DNA from: Rhyacophila brunnea
Taxonomy: Eukaryota > Arthropoda > Insecta > Trichoptera > Rhyacophilidae
Length of the DNA stretch: 64,000 bases
Assembly (NCBI GenBank): GCA_022495005.1
Contig: JAGYXB010002040.1
Location: 1,550,001-1,614,000 of the forward strand
Reading direction: 5' to 3'
In this document: positions 1 through 13,700 of the stretch, piece by piece
Position numbering within the stretch: the stretch's first letter is position 1
How the letters are laid out: each line of letters begins with the position of its first letter
Translations under genes and position numbers: made by a program
Notes under the pieces: generated by a model
What the model saw: only the letters and a program-made list of their open reading frames with translations
Told to the model about the DNA's origin: nothing
The model's database searches: none

Positions 1-1139
1 CTATATAATAATATTAACCTATTAACGTATCGATATTTATTTTAATGTATTAGCGTTGCCGGGTAGCACCTAATAGCATGTGATATGTGTGTAAATACAT
101 ACCACTATGTGTTGACATCGCCGAAGTCGTTTATATCGTTTTTGCAACATCAATTTTATTTTCGATATTGTCAAGATTAAATACTGACATTTTTGTTATT
201 CAATGCCGCTTCGAGTCAATCGTTCAAATTAATGAATATGTATATTTTTTATAATTTACATAAGTATGTAGGATTATTTTTGCATACAATTAATTTACCA
301 GTATCATCAGTTTTATTATTGTTTATTTTTTGTAGTTGTGGATAAGATTGGCACCACCAGTATAAGTTGTCCGCTGAGTGAGGCCGCTACATGCTAACAT
401 TTGACATATTATCATTAAATATTTTGGTATACTGTGATGTGCTTATTTCTAAGTTAGGACACCTGACGATTTATGATGGTATGTCAGCCATAATAGTATC
501 GGTGATATAGTAGACTTCTTTAGTAATATTTACGGTGGACTGTATCATCTTTTTTTTTATAGAAAAACATGATTTTCAAAAAACTGAGAAACAAACATGC
601 ACATTAGAAAAAAGTTGGGCCGAGTGGGAGTCGAAGTCACGTCTTTCACTTTCCGGACGAGTGTCTTCGTCTCTAAATTCTACCGATCCGTCTATATATA
701 ATTCATGCGAAGTATTTCGTATAACTACGTTTTAACTGATGTACTTAAAATTACACCAACCATTTAGGAGTCAATCTGCTTTGTGATCGATTTAGGTAAA
801 TTACATTACTAATTTTTATTGTAACTTAACTTTTTTCTACAGTATAGAATGTTACATTCTTAAACCTCATGTATATTCAGTATTGAATATAAAAAATATG
901 CATTAATGTATACTTTTGTACATATAACTCACAGGTGTATGTCATCCCGACACCGTATTAATTAGCTACAATACATAATATTATCTCTTTTACTAAATTT
1001 ACTTACTTGCTTCAACTCTAATATACAATCCGAAGTACCAAAATGTCTTTGCCAGCGCGTCTTGGCGATCATATTATATTCTTTTCTTATTTGTAAAAAA
1101 AATACTGGCGTTTTTGGTATTGGCAATATATTTGTGTGC

Positions 1140-1360
1140 GTGCACGTCACTGGCGAGGAGCGGGAACGACATCGCCTATCAAATGGCAGCAGACGCGCAA
1201 CTTCTATTCAAAAGTTTGAGGGAACAAAATGAAATAAAATGAAATGACCGAACGAACTAGTTCGCGAGCGGCGACTGCGTTCACCTCTAAATGGGTCGAC
1301 CATCGACCGATGCAGGCTCCGGTCGCCGTCGACTACTACTAGCTCGCAACAAAACCATAG
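1140..1360. other. GC-rich island, no gene recognised
   Basis: A local GC-rich block (GCGGGAACGACATCGCC, CGTCGACTACTACTAGC) in AT-rich DNA. No ORF or known motif beyond AAATGGCAGCAG. Possibly a conserved regulatory block. The flanks 1-1140 and 1360-1553 show nothing recognisable. Confidence 0.3.
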
Positions 1361-1553
1361 CGAAATGTCTTTTTAATTCGGAGAGATCACGCGGTCTCAT
1401 TTTTTGGAGACATGTTGTGTCGCTAAGCAATAAAAAGGTCAGTAAATAACCATTTCATTTGGTGATGTTTACAAGAGAAAATTACGAACTAACGACAGTT
1501 TTCTCCTAATATGTAATTGATGTTAATTAAATAATGATTAGTTATGGTCGCTA

Positions 1554-2107
1554 GAGGTGAGTGAAGTGGCGAAGGGTGGAGGTAGGCTCTTAAGATCGGC
1601 CATACATAATGCACACTAAATTTTGTTAGTCATAATACGAATTTGTTTTTATTGAACCAAGACTGCAATTTACAGATGGTGTTAGTTAGTTTTTAAAAAT
1701 CAATTAAACCCTGCATAAATGAAACCATAATAGTTTTGGTCTATTTTTGTACACATTTTTATGCATACTTATTTGTTTTCATTGGATTGAAAATACATTC
1801 ATCACACATATTATTGGTCCATTTTTTTAAATTCATTAAGCCCTGCATAACCACACTATAATAAATAAAAAATATTATTCTACCTATAAAATATTCAAAG
1901 TTATGTATGAGTTAATCAATTTAATTGCATAATTTTAGATTTTTTATAGAAAGACAAGTATTTTTTGAATATTATCTATTATGGCTTGGTCTAAGAGTTT
2001 AATTGAATTTTAAAAAGTAACCAAAACCATCTGTAAATTGTAGTGTTATTTCTGAAAACAAATACGTATGACTGACAAAGTTTAGTGTGCACCATTTATG
2101 GCGGATC
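1554..2107. mobile_element. TA-flanked MITE family A, copy 1
   Basis: Long terminal inverted repeats of about 100 bp. GCACACTAAATTTTGTTAGT on the left mirrors ACTGACAAAGTTTAGTGTGC on the right, and TACAGATGGTGTTAGTTAG mirrors the CCATCTGTA block. The outer end reads GGCGAAGGGTGGAGGTAGGC on the left; the matching outermost 35 bp on the right are missing. The interior has two diverged CATTAAGCCCTGCATAA repeats. Non-coding. Confidence 0.75.
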
Positions 2108-3551
2108 GAAAGTGACATAGACTTATAATATTTAATACCTATATACGTAATGATTTTTTCCTATAACACATTGTTTGATAAATATTGAACAGGTGTCTGT
2201 TAATTATAGGGAAGTCAGAACAGAATAAAATATTAGGTATGTATGCGCATTGTGGATGTTTTCCAATTCGGGGTATGGTGTACCTCGAGTATATGGCGGT
2301 CATCGTAGCTAATCAATCGACGGGTTTATTTACCTATCCTCTTGGTCTACAATAAAATTACTCTACTTTCATATTTAAGAATGTACTGTACCTAATTGTT
2401 TTGGAAGATAAATAATTTGTCGTCAACATGTCAGTTGTGAGTACTTAATTATGTGTATAAATAACGAGACTGGAATGACTCTTATAGAGGGCAATGCCTG
2501 TAAAGAGATTTCCGGTAATCGTGACGTTACGGATCACCGTTGCACGCATGCGCACCACACAGCGGGAAACATTTCACCTTATCTATCTACCTGTGCCGTG
2601 TGTCTATTGCAATAATAACAGCCATCAATAATATTATACTGCATCTCATATCTTTACATACGAAAAATCATATCTTCTACACTCTTCTAACTATAACTTT
2701 GTCATTGTCAAATAATGTATCGAACTGAATGTGGTATGTCCTAAGTTGTGGACTTACGCATGAAAATATCAGATAATATGTATCTTTTCCTATCAGTAAG
2801 TAGTTTACTCATATTAAGACGACTACATCGTTTTGATCAAATTTTGTATGATTATGCATTATACAAAACACATCACACATTAATTAATATTTTACGTCCA
2901 AATTATAATGAGACTCATTTCTTTCTCCGACACATTATTAAAAATATCTAATACCTTCATTGATTATGATTATGATTCTACAAATTTTCATATTAGGAAA
3001 ATTCTCACTGTTCCCATGGTTTTACTAAATTATTTTTGCGATTATAAAAGTATAGTACATGCCTTGTCTGCTTTAATTAAGTAGTTAACATAATTCTAGT
3101 TATATAATATTAGTCATAAAATACCTGTAGAATTTAATATAATTTATATTTTTATTTTGTATAATGGAAATCTACCAAATAAATGCTTACTCAATTAATA
3201 ATAGGATTGATATTTTTGAAAACTAATTAACAAACTATTATTTAAAAATTCCGTCTGACAGCATTTATACACTACAATCAAATTTCTTCGGTGTTCACCG
3301 ATGTATTACTATATCAATACTAGATAAGTAGATACTTACTTATAATATAATTATTGATCTCTCTGTCTATCCGATACCATGGCTTCCGATTTAACTGATG
3401 AACTATAGGGTCCAATATTGATAAAGATTTCTTAGTTTTCTTAAAATATACAATAACTGGACATACATAAACCGTCGAATTATTGTTGTGAACGAATAAC
3501 GTACTGATAATTTTATTGTTGCGCAAATCCTGAACGATTGCGAGAATGAAT

Positions 3552-3742
3552 ACCCGTGGGTCTATTCTATACTTATCGACCTCTCTTACTGCTGTTAAAA
3601 TATAGCACTTATTGCAACAATTACAACCAACGTATTGTAATTGTTACAATAAGTGCTAATACTTTGATACAAACCCACCCTATGTTTGATAATAATTATC
3701 ACTTTATCACTTTAGCGGTCGATAAGTATAGAATCCCACTGG
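3552..3742. mobile_element. Hairpin MITE with two nested inverted repeats
   Basis: Outer arms TTCTATACTTATCGACC on the left and GGTCGATAAGTATAGAA on the right, preceded/followed by GTGGG/CCCAC. Inside lies a second near-perfect hairpin of 24-bp arms (TAGCACTTATTGCAACAATT at 3603 and its mirror ending at 3658) with an 8-bp loop. About 190 bp, non-coding. Confidence 0.7.
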
Positions 3743-6283
3743 TAATTAATATGAGGGCATTGTAAAGAAAGAAAAAAATAATATTAAATTCATTTAAGTT
3801 TACTTGTGTGATTGACTGCTCATGTAACTATTACTACAAAGGAATTATATCAGAATTGAGAATGTTTGAATAATTTAATTGTTTGTGTGATGACCTAGTA
3901 CGGGTACATTGAATCGAACGGGAGAATAGAAATCCACTGGATGATGATAATATAAATGATTATGCATCATGAATTCGCCATGGTAAAATATTCTTTTCGT
4001 TCGTTAAATTATGGCACTATCGGTACATATTGTAATCAAGCTAATATTATATTATCGCCTTACGAAACACTTTTATAACAAAACTACTCCGTTATCGGAT
4101 TTTTAAATAAATAAATAAACCTAATGAGCGTAATCGATAATATCTTATGTGACTGAATTAAGTATCCCGCGCAAAATTCAAATTGATTTTCATCATATTG
4201 TTATAATACGCTGGGAAACGTACGTCAATTTATTTTATTGGATTTTTAAGCGCGAGTTATTGTGTTTGCTTGCTGAGCTTTTCTTCTACCTACGCCTCCG
4301 TTACCTTCAATAGTTCCTTGCACGATATGTAGCAATAAATCAAACTTATTCAAAATCATGCATCCAAATTCCAAAGTTCCTTTACCTTTCCGACGTTTAA
4401 TGACAGGTTTTAGTAATAATTATTATCTTATCTTACCAATTTGCTCTGATATAATTTATTTATTTTTTATTTATTTGAAAAAGACACGTTGAGTACATAA
4501 CAAATTATGAATTCAGGACGTTCACAACATGACATTTAGAATAAAAATTATAAGTAATCAGTTCGGAAAATCAGAAAAAACATTGTGGAGGAAAAAAAGA
4601 AAGCAAAAAATATTTTTATACAAAAGAAATAAAATTTAAAAAAACAACAATGATTCAAAAAGTACAAATTACAAATTATAATATCTACATGCATACATAA
4701 ATTAATAAGAAATTAGTTAACATAAATAATTTTGAAAACACTTCTGAGAAAAAATATTATTATAACCAATAAAAAATTTTTTTTTTGAAAAAAGTAAGCC
4801 ACCCCTGCGGGATTTTTTCTATTTATGTTCAATAATTAGAATGTTACATTCTTAAATCTTGTGAATTATTCGTTGAATAAAAAAATAGTTATTAATTAAA
4901 AAAAGAAATTAGTTTTTTTTAAATAAAATAACCAATTTATAATATTGATCAATGTATGAATTAAGTGTAAAGTTGTATTTTCATTAATCAGGAAACATGA
5001 CAGTAATATTATAGGTATACGAGGAGGACGTTGTTTTAGAAATTCGGAAAACTGGGTAGGTCTCTCAGTGTACTCAGCGTAAAATAATTTTTAACACAAT
5101 ATGGTTTTTATTAATTAATTTATTGCCATATTTTCGTGTGAATGATTTAAATTTATAATGTTCGTATGTGTTAATAAATGAAATTATTAAATTATAATAA
5201 TAATTTCGAGTGATTTCATAAAGGCACATAATATTATTACCTCCACCAATTTAAAGTATCAAAATTTTTATTTTAGGTGTGTTATTCAGTGTGCTTTGCG
5301 CCATGTAATTTTATTTAATTAATACACTCTAATAAAAGCAATACCCGGAGAGAGTTATATAACAAATTCATGATGACTCTTGAAATAGGTACGCGGCAGA
5401 GTTGCTCAAACGAATCGAATAGTTGGTTACTCGCTTGCGTTTATTTTCTTTTGCGAAACCGTGTCGATACATAATAAACGCGACAATTAAAACGATCGAT
5501 TTTCATTGTCTTGTGCACAAAAGAGAAATTTCATTTCGTCAACGAAACAAAATGGCGGCTGATAAACTCAGCGCCTAAAAACAATAAACATCAAAAACTA
5601 TCTCTCATATCGCTCGCTTTCTTTACCGAGAAAGTGGGCATTAAGTTAACTGCCTGCCTACTGTGATGACGAAAATACAAAAAATAAAATAATACAGATA
5701 CCTACTACAATAGCAATGAAAAGAGATTTGTATTTTCATTTTACAATGCTGAGAATCAGAGAGGCTTGTGCGAACGAATTCTATTCTGTGCTGTAATATC
5801 GCAACAGAGCCAACGTAGGGATTAATTTATTATTATACCGAACTAAAGTTATATATTCGGTTTTATTTGTGTATTTTGTATTTTAAATTATATTGTGAAA
5901 ACAAGGTCGGGATGAATTAATTTATACGTATACATCCCTAAAAGATGGTAACACAAAAATGACGCGCTGAATAAATAGGGATTTCCACGTAGTATACAAT
6001 AAAGAAAACTCAAAATCAATACAATATGCAAAAAGTCACTTAATAAATATTTTGAATTACCTATCTGTGGTAAATATTTAATATTAATTAATCAGTAAAA
6101 ATCTGGTCAGTGTGTTATTGTCATTAAAAATACACCAGATTAATAAAAAAAGGCATTGGAAAATCTTCCTAATATAATAATTTTAATACTTACATATTGT
6201 TCAATGGTATACTTAATCAATAATGTTTTTTTATTAAAGTAAACCAGGGATTATCCTCATGATCCCCTAAGGCTAATTATATA

Positions 6284-6809
6284 GCAGTAGCGAATGGTAG
6301 AGGTAGGCTGTTAAGATCCGCCGTAAATAGTGCATATTAAACTTTGTTAGTCATACGTATCTGTTTTTATTGAACTAAGACTACAATTTACAGATAGAGT
6401 TGGTCAATTAAAAAAAAAACAATTAAACCCTGCATAGACCAAACCATAATAGTACTTATTTGTTTTCGTTGAATTAAGAATACAATATAATATTACACAT
6501 ATTATATTGTTGGTTAATTTTTTTAAATTCATTAAGCCCTGCCTAAACGAAACAATGATATATAAACACATATTATTCTACTATAAATTATCCAAAGTTG
6601 TGTATGATTTAATTGCATAATTTTAGATATTTTATTTTATAGATATAGGTACGAGTATTTTTTTTGACTATTATAAATATTATGGCCCGGTTTTCGCAGG
6701 GTTTAAGTGAATTTTAAAAACTAACCAACGCCATCTGTAAATTGTAGTCTTATTTAAATGAAAACATCTTATATTAAGGATCCAGCCAACCTCCACCCTT
6801 CGCTACTGC
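6284..6809. mobile_element. TA-flanked MITE family A, copy 2 (complete)
   Basis: Same family with both ends. It opens GCAGTAGCGAATGGTAGAGG and closes with the mirror ACCCTTCGCTACTGC; TA lies just outside both ends (6282-6283 and 6810-6811), as for Tc1/mariner-type insertions. 526 bp, no coding frame, so it would depend on a transposase from elsewhere. Confidence 0.82.
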
Positions 6810-7577
6810 TACATAGTATGTACACCGTTGTATAATGTTCTGTTATGGTAAACTTACTAAGAAGTGTCATACAAATACATAATGTTCATATAATTACCGG
6901 TTATTTTTCGGTATCTTAAAGACCGAGATTTTTGTGTACGAAAGAGTTCAGGCGGGAAGCAAGATGGCCACTTCACCTCCCATTGTAAAATTCGGGCTCG
7001 TTTCGCGCACGATCTCTCGCTGTCCCTTCTCTTTCTTGGGCTTTGTTTTAATCGTTTTTTTATTATTTTTTATAATCGTCGGACAAAGAATTTTTTTCGG
7101 AACAAGAGCGATAATGGTCAGCCGGCGATATTATTGACCGGGTTTACAATAAAGTGCATTGTTTAACGATTTACCGTTTAAAATTAAGCATATTATACTT
7201 ACGTGTGGGGTGAATTTCTTCTTTATTATGACCAATTACATGCATCGGATAATGCCCGGCTTAGGTAGGTACTGCACCCAGATGCTTTGTTCAACCAAAG
7301 TACTTCAGCAATAAGTACAGTATTCTTATCACGGCAAATTAGCCGACTGTATTCTTTCTTATACTTTTCCTTATTGTTTATGAACCCACGTGACCTTTTT
7401 ATAACGTTTACGACTTTAATAAAAGTGGAAATCCTGACCGCAACTTAAGTGAGGTCATCATTCCATTAATATTCCTTAATTATTATTGTACATCGAAAAA
7501 TCATATACCTAATACAAAAATTATTTATAATTCAGTCACATTTTATATTAATTCACTTATCATTTTGGTGACCGTTT

Positions 7578-7590
7578 GGTTCAATGACAT
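7578..7590 (+). promoter_or_regulatory. EcRE-like inverted repeat
   Basis: GGTTCAATGACAT fits the relaxed ecdysone-response pattern RGKTCANTGAMMY. Half-sites GGTTCA and TGACAT are spaced by one base (IR1). Surroundings are AT-rich and non-coding. Occupancy is unproven. Confidence 0.35.
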
Positions 7591-9525
7591 ACAATTCACG
7601 ATATATTGTAAAAACTATTAAAAAAATCCTATGTAGATTTCAATCGGATGAAAAGTGACAGACATAACAGATTAATAAATATAATTCCGATAGGCTATTC
7701 CCCAATACAGGGTTTTGAATGTGAGTATCCTACGAAAATGAACCACACATATAGTGTGTGTTGCAACCTTCAAATACACCAATATTAAAGTAAACGGCGG
7801 TGCACAAAACGAGAGCAATTGTCAGAACTAAAGATAATCGTATTCTTAACACGTGTATAAGTTTATACCATATTCTTCCACACTCGAGATCGCTTACCTG
7901 TTTCTCCACACCCGTTAGGTATTTCAGTTTCCATTATTTCTGAGCTCTCTGGTGACTAAGGTACCAGACTTCCAACTTTCCCGCAGATATGTTGTCTTAT
8001 CGCAGAGGCATCCAATCTGTCTACATTATATTGTTGAGATGTGTCCTATATGCCTTCTCTAGGGGACGTTCTGCCATCCACCGATCTGATTTAAAACGCT
8101 CTGACATGCTGTTCACGGATGGCTTCTCTACCGTTGTCTTTCTAGTCTAGTGTGGATTATATCTGACAATGCCGTTTTATTAATGTGTTATATTTCTATA
8201 TACTGTCTTCTCTACAGCCTCCCGCTCGATCAAATGAGAAAATGTATACATTTCCAATATCTTTATATTGTCATATAATTGAATAGGTACACCTACGATT
8301 TCGATCGTATTCCCACGATATTTCCAATAAGTATCACTTTACTAAATCATTAAATTTTCTATTTTACGGAATGTAAGTATAGAATGAATTATTGAGATAC
8401 CTATATAGGCAGTTGCAGCCATGCAATTTGCAACAATTTTATCTCAGGCAGTATTGTCGATCGTTGCACGGTCATTTATGCAGTTATTGCAGGTCAGCTT
8501 TCGTTAAATATCTGTTGCAAGATGGCGGTTGACGCAATGAGAATGTTTATGAACATTCCCAGGTTACATAAAGGGATTATTCAACGTTATCCGTAGTTAC
8601 TCTTGAGTCCTAGTTTATTGACCCTCCCGCGGCGCTTACGTATCGGCCAACACATATGCTGACCGAACAACAATAATAATTCATTAGACACCAGGTACCT
8701 GCCGCCTGCCACTTCTTCTCTGTGAACTATTTTTGCGATCCCATAGCTTGATCATCTTGTCGTAAACAAGAGCATGCGCCAAGATTTGGTGTTTCGTCAC
8801 AGCATCATCTGAAACGAAATGACCACAGTTGAAAGACAGAAATACCCACCACAAAAATCTATAATTTAATTATTGTATTGTCATTTTCACACATTGCAAT
8901 TATTTTTATTGATTTCTAGATATATTAATTAAAAAATAAAATAACTACATACAGAATTCAGTGTTTTTTTATCATTCAATTTTTACCTAATGCGTGTATA
9001 TAAAAATAACTATTGGTTGCCACGTGGCTGACACGTTGAAAAGTGTACCAAGATGTTGTACTTAATTAATTGTCTTTGAGCCGAATCATTCCATATTTGA
9101 AAATACAAAGTAGGTACACATACATACTGTATGTACTACAGTAGTTTTATTTGGCACAACTTTTTCCATATAAATAGACAATTATTATTGATCGTCGTGG
9201 ACTAGGTATATTGTACTTGCAAACAGATCCACAATCTTATTAAAAACTATATCAAAACAACTATAATTCTGTTAATTATGTTATTTTACCACACCCATAG
9301 CCTTCCTTCAATACGGACTTAAGTATCCCCATTAAATATGAAGGTATAATTTTAGTTAACGGAAATTTAAATGACCCACCATACCTTATTGTTATTTTGT
9401 ATAGTTACATCACTGAATAATACTGCAACCATAAAATAAAGAAAGTATCGGTTGAAAAATTTAAATTAAACTACTTATAAACTAGTTTTTCATTTGCGGT
9501 AAATTTTCCTTAAATCCTTTTTTTG

Positions 9526-9755
9526 ATGTCCGATCCTAATAGGATCATAATATGGGCCTCCACAGAGTGAAGGTTTGTATTAACAGATTTTCGTTTTTAC
9601 GAGAAATGGATGTCAGCCACTTGCTCAACATATTAGGTCCATACTCTGACTCATACACAAATTGAAAAACAATATGTGTAATTGCCAGACCCAGGATTCG
9701 AACCTGGGACCCACGACACTAGTCCAACGTTTAAGCCGCGCGGCCACCGTGGGCG
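9526..9755 (-). mobile_element. tRNA-derived SINE, copy 1 (complete, with TSD)
   Basis: On the - strand a tRNA-like head (A-box-like TGGCCGCGCGG, perfect B box GGTTCGAATCC) is followed by about 150 bp of body and the tail GGATCGGACAT. It is flanked by a perfect 11-bp target duplication TAAATCCTTTT at 9511-9521 and 9756-9766. Related copies at 20.3, 35.4, 38.2 and 42.5 kb share head, body and tail. The TSD proves insertion by retroposition. Confidence 0.88.
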
Positions 9756-10394
9756 TAAATCCTTTTAGTCATAACTTATTGAATATATTTTTACTGTTCA
9801 TAGCTTATTGATTTTTTTTTATCAAACTGCTTAATTTACAAAATGTAAGATTTGTAAGTCGTAAAGTAAAAAAAATATTAACATAATGTCGAGATAAATA
9901 AGTGATTTATTGCGCAAGCGTTCTATTAGAGGCAAGCTGTGTTAGTTTTATTTATATCTTGACCTGAGGACAGGTGTCTCAGGCAGATTTCTAATTTATT
10001 ACAGTGGACGCCATCGAAATTTAATCTCGCTCCGTACAATGCGATTTTTTCGGCGGACCAGATCTCTGAACCAGTGATTGGGGTTTGTCAGCCTCTATGT
10101 GCAGACTGGCAAACCTAAAACATTTAAAACATCTACTTCATACCAATCTGCTGAAAGTTTATATTAGACACTAATTAATTTTGTTTATCGTTTTGGATTT
10201 TATTTAAGAAGTCAATTATGTTTATATACCATGTAATAAATTATATAATTAAATTGTATTCTTGGCGTATCCGTCTATGTACTTGTTATAAATTTACACA
10301 TTTAATAATATTTTTTAAGCCTTGCGTTTGTAGCGGAGCACACTGTAAGAAGCTGTGCGGTGCACGCTCGGCGCATGGGGTCTAAACTTCTTTT

Positions 10395-10755
10395 TCTTCT
10401 TTCACCCTGTCGCGATCCAATATTGGGGCATAGGGCAAGCACAAGTTCACGCCACTTCCCTCGATCCATCGCCAACTCTTGCGCCTTCCGCCATACCAGA
10501 CATGCAGCGCGTAGATGGCTTTTGTAGCACCGCCGCAGGGTGAGGGAAGGCCGGCCACGTCGATGGAACCCTTGAGGCCGTGCCACAAGGGTACGAAGTG
10601 TCACACTATTTGTGCGGCATCCGGAACACATGTCCCAGCCACGTAAAACGTGTCTTCGTGTTAACCTCAATCACCGAAGGCTGCTGTGTCTGCTCACGAA
10701 CTCGGGTGTTTGTAACGCTGTCATACCAATGTACCCCTAAGATTCGGCGGAGACA
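10395..10755 (-). pseudogene. Degenerate LINE ORF2 C-terminus
   Basis: Read on the - strand, this encodes the conserved tail of a non-LTR retrotransposon ORF2. One frame (about 10755 down to 10612) gives RILGVHWYDSVTNTRVREQT and then TRFTWLGHVFRMPHK before a stop, recalling the R-L-RW-GHV-RM motif. Another frame (10670-10400) continues with GFHRRGRPSLTLRR and AQELAMDRGKWRELVLALCP, recalling the GKR-RGRP ... AQ-LA-DR--WR-LV motif. The switch of frame and the stop codons show it is dead. GC content is higher than around it. The LINE clade cannot be fixed from this piece. Confidence 0.8.
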
Positions 10756-10759
10756 TCGA

Positions 10760-13700
10760 TTCTCTTCCCTTGAAGCTTAGGATCTTAATAGCATAGGGGT
10801 CTAAACAACATTAGCTTTTTCTCTCAGTGTGCCTTTTGAATGACAATTGTATTTAATTGCAATATGTATGTGATACACAACATTGACAGGAATAGTTACC
10901 TTTTTAATGACGTTTGTACATATTCAATATTTTTATTAAATCGTCATATTATGTTTGTGCGGTTCGAAAGCATAGTAATGTCAACTAAATTCTGATGTAG
11001 GATGTAGTGTTCTTTAGCCACGGTTTTTCCGTGTATGTTCACGAAATCTCTCCAGTTCGTTGACCTGGTGCAAACTTAGCAAACACCAATATGTACTTCA
11101 GTTACATATTATAAGATACCTACCACTTCTATTGGCATCTCAAAAATAATAAGGAGATTATTTGTTACTTTTTCCTCAAAACCGTTAAACTAGTTATCTT
11201 TGTATGAATTTTCTTATGTGTATAAAAATGTCGTCCTACATATTCTTGTAGGTTTAGTTAAGACATTTGAGGCATACCATATGTACCCCACTAGCTTTGT
11301 TGTGTAAAAACGGCGAATTTTTATCTCCACAGGAAAGTACTTAAAACGATAATCGACTAAAATTAAATTAATTAAAATTACGAAATAAAAAGCAAATGTG
11401 ACATATTAGGCCTTTTAAAATATTATATAATAATACCTATTATAATGGCAGTATTCTTTCTAAGCTTTATTATAAACTTGTTGGATATTTATAATCATCT
11501 ACAGGTAAAAAACAAATAAATCTTAAAAGTTAAAAATCCTCCTCCTGTAAAGTAGCATTTTGGTTAATTCGCCCTTTTCTCAAAACACCGACGACATGTA
11601 AACACGTCATACGTCGAATACTGACAACTACTATCGGTTTATGCATTGAAGCTCATTTAATATTCGTGTATTACACACACTATTGTACGTCTATAATGCG
11701 TGGTTCATTTTCGTAGGACACTCACAAATTCAAAACTCTGCGTCAAAAAAACTGTATTGGTATATTATAATTATACCCTATCGGTATTCTATTTATTATC
11801 TGTTGTGTGCTCTGAAAGCTTTAATTATTGGCCGATCAAAAAAAATAATATAAGTTTAATATACTTAGACTCCTGGAAAGATTTTTTTTTTAATTTTCCG
11901 CCTAGTATCGTCATATTATGTAAATAATATTCCGGTTTTTTTTATATAATATCTCATATAAGATAATTTGCACGTTGTTGAATCATTGAAATAATTTTGA
12001 GAGCACGCGCCACACATCCTCATGCAAATTTACACCATTGTTGCTGTGGTAAAAATTACCCAAAAAAACTAAATTCGTTTTTAAACGCAGGTTTTGGGAT
12101 GCCTAACAGTATTTCGTGTGCCGCAAAAAAATGCGATCCGGTCGTTGCCTCCAAACGAGACCTAATCGTCACAAATGTGTGTACACAAAACACACTAAAC
12201 ACCGTAGGGTCAGATTAGGTACATCTAGTAACGGGGCTTATTTAAATTTCGCGAATCTATACATTTTTTTCCAACCAAATTGCTCTTGGATATTTTTACA
12301 TATTATTCGTTAATTTTCAGATCGTCTCGAATTTTCAATGTCTACCAATCCGCGTTATAGCTTTATGTATGTATTTGTAAATAAAGCAATCTTTTCACAA
12401 AGCTTTAAACTCGTTTTTTTAAACATTACTATAGATATCTATGCAAACTGTTTCAGAAACAATTGTCTTTATTTTTTGCTCCCTATAAGTAAATTTTAGA
12501 TAATTAATGCATTTCAAACCTTCAATATTTAGATAATAGTTAAATCGACAAATGCATTTAATTTCTATTGAATTAGTTTAAATCCTACCTTTACCCGTCT
12601 GTATGAATGCATTCAATATAATGTAGGTACTGTTCTAAATTTTAATTTTTTTTTTTAAATATCAGATTGAAAGTAATTTGTTTGTATTGAGAGAAATCAT
12701 AGCATACTAAATTAAATTGCATGTAGGTATTTAATTATTTTATTAAATTAAAATTTATTCATATCGATTGTACAAAAATAAAATAAATTACCGTATGATT
12801 GTCACTCGGTTCGGTCCTCTGTCGAACAACAGCTGTCTTTGATTTTCGCTGGAACAATCCGCGTTTCATAGTGTTCAGTGTATTTCAGCGCGAAAAAAAT
12901 CTTGCGCTAGGTCAATAGGCAGCGCAGTTCGTCGACCTCAGTCACAAAACCGAGTCAGTCGAACTCTACTGGACTTAGTCTCTATTGTAATACCGTCAGC
13001 ACTTACGATTTGTCAACATAGGAACAGTTAAGTTAAATTTATTTCAGTAAGCTCGGTAATTTTCAAGAAGGTTAGAGCCGAGATGTTCAATGGTTATTAC
13101 GAGGATTGATTCTTAGTGATTCATTCAATTCATTTGTCCAAATGAAAAACTATCGTATACTCAAAATAAGATTCAATGCATGAATAGTTTTCCATAAAAT
13201 AAATTTAATAAGTTCACATGGGCTCCAATAATTTACGTTAACACAGCGTTGGGAAACTGATTCATTCATAGTTTCCTCATACCCGTCTGATTTAAATTGG
13301 AGTTAGGCCATGCTAGGAAAAAACAATGCATGATTTTCCCCCCACCGTTACAGGAGTGAGTACCTATACCGATGTGTAACGAATGAGAAATGAACTTCAA
13401 AAGCTTTTCTAAATGCGTCCCAATATGAACCTAAAACCCTAGTTATTAGTTTGACTGATCTAGCATGTTCACCATTGCCTTACAGCGGGCACAATATGTA
13501 ACTATAACATATTAGGACATACCTATTCGTCTTCCAATATCTTGCATTTATCTAATGCCCCCTATACCCTGGATTTGTTTTCAACTCGGAAGTTCTACAC
13601 ACACGCTAGTGTTCTGCCATTCATCAACCCAAACAGGAAGCAAGAAGACAGGCAATCGTGCCGCGTTTTAATTGGCGCAATTTTTGAATAATTTACCCAT

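Larger units (their letters stand above)
2108..9510. other. AT-rich non-coding DNA
   Basis: Apart from the two mobile elements and the EcRE-like site listed, I see only AT-rich sequence and short low-complexity runs (ATTTATTT near 4460, A-runs at 4570-4800). ORFs of 60-70 aa here have no recognisable features. AGAATGTTACATTCTTAAA occurs both at about 846 and 4838 and may mark another old repeat. Confidence 0.4.

Noticed and set aside
12790..13000. Another E75 promoter with first exon
   Set aside because: Initiator-like and half-site motifs are present, but no coding exon or donor with E75-like sequence follows.
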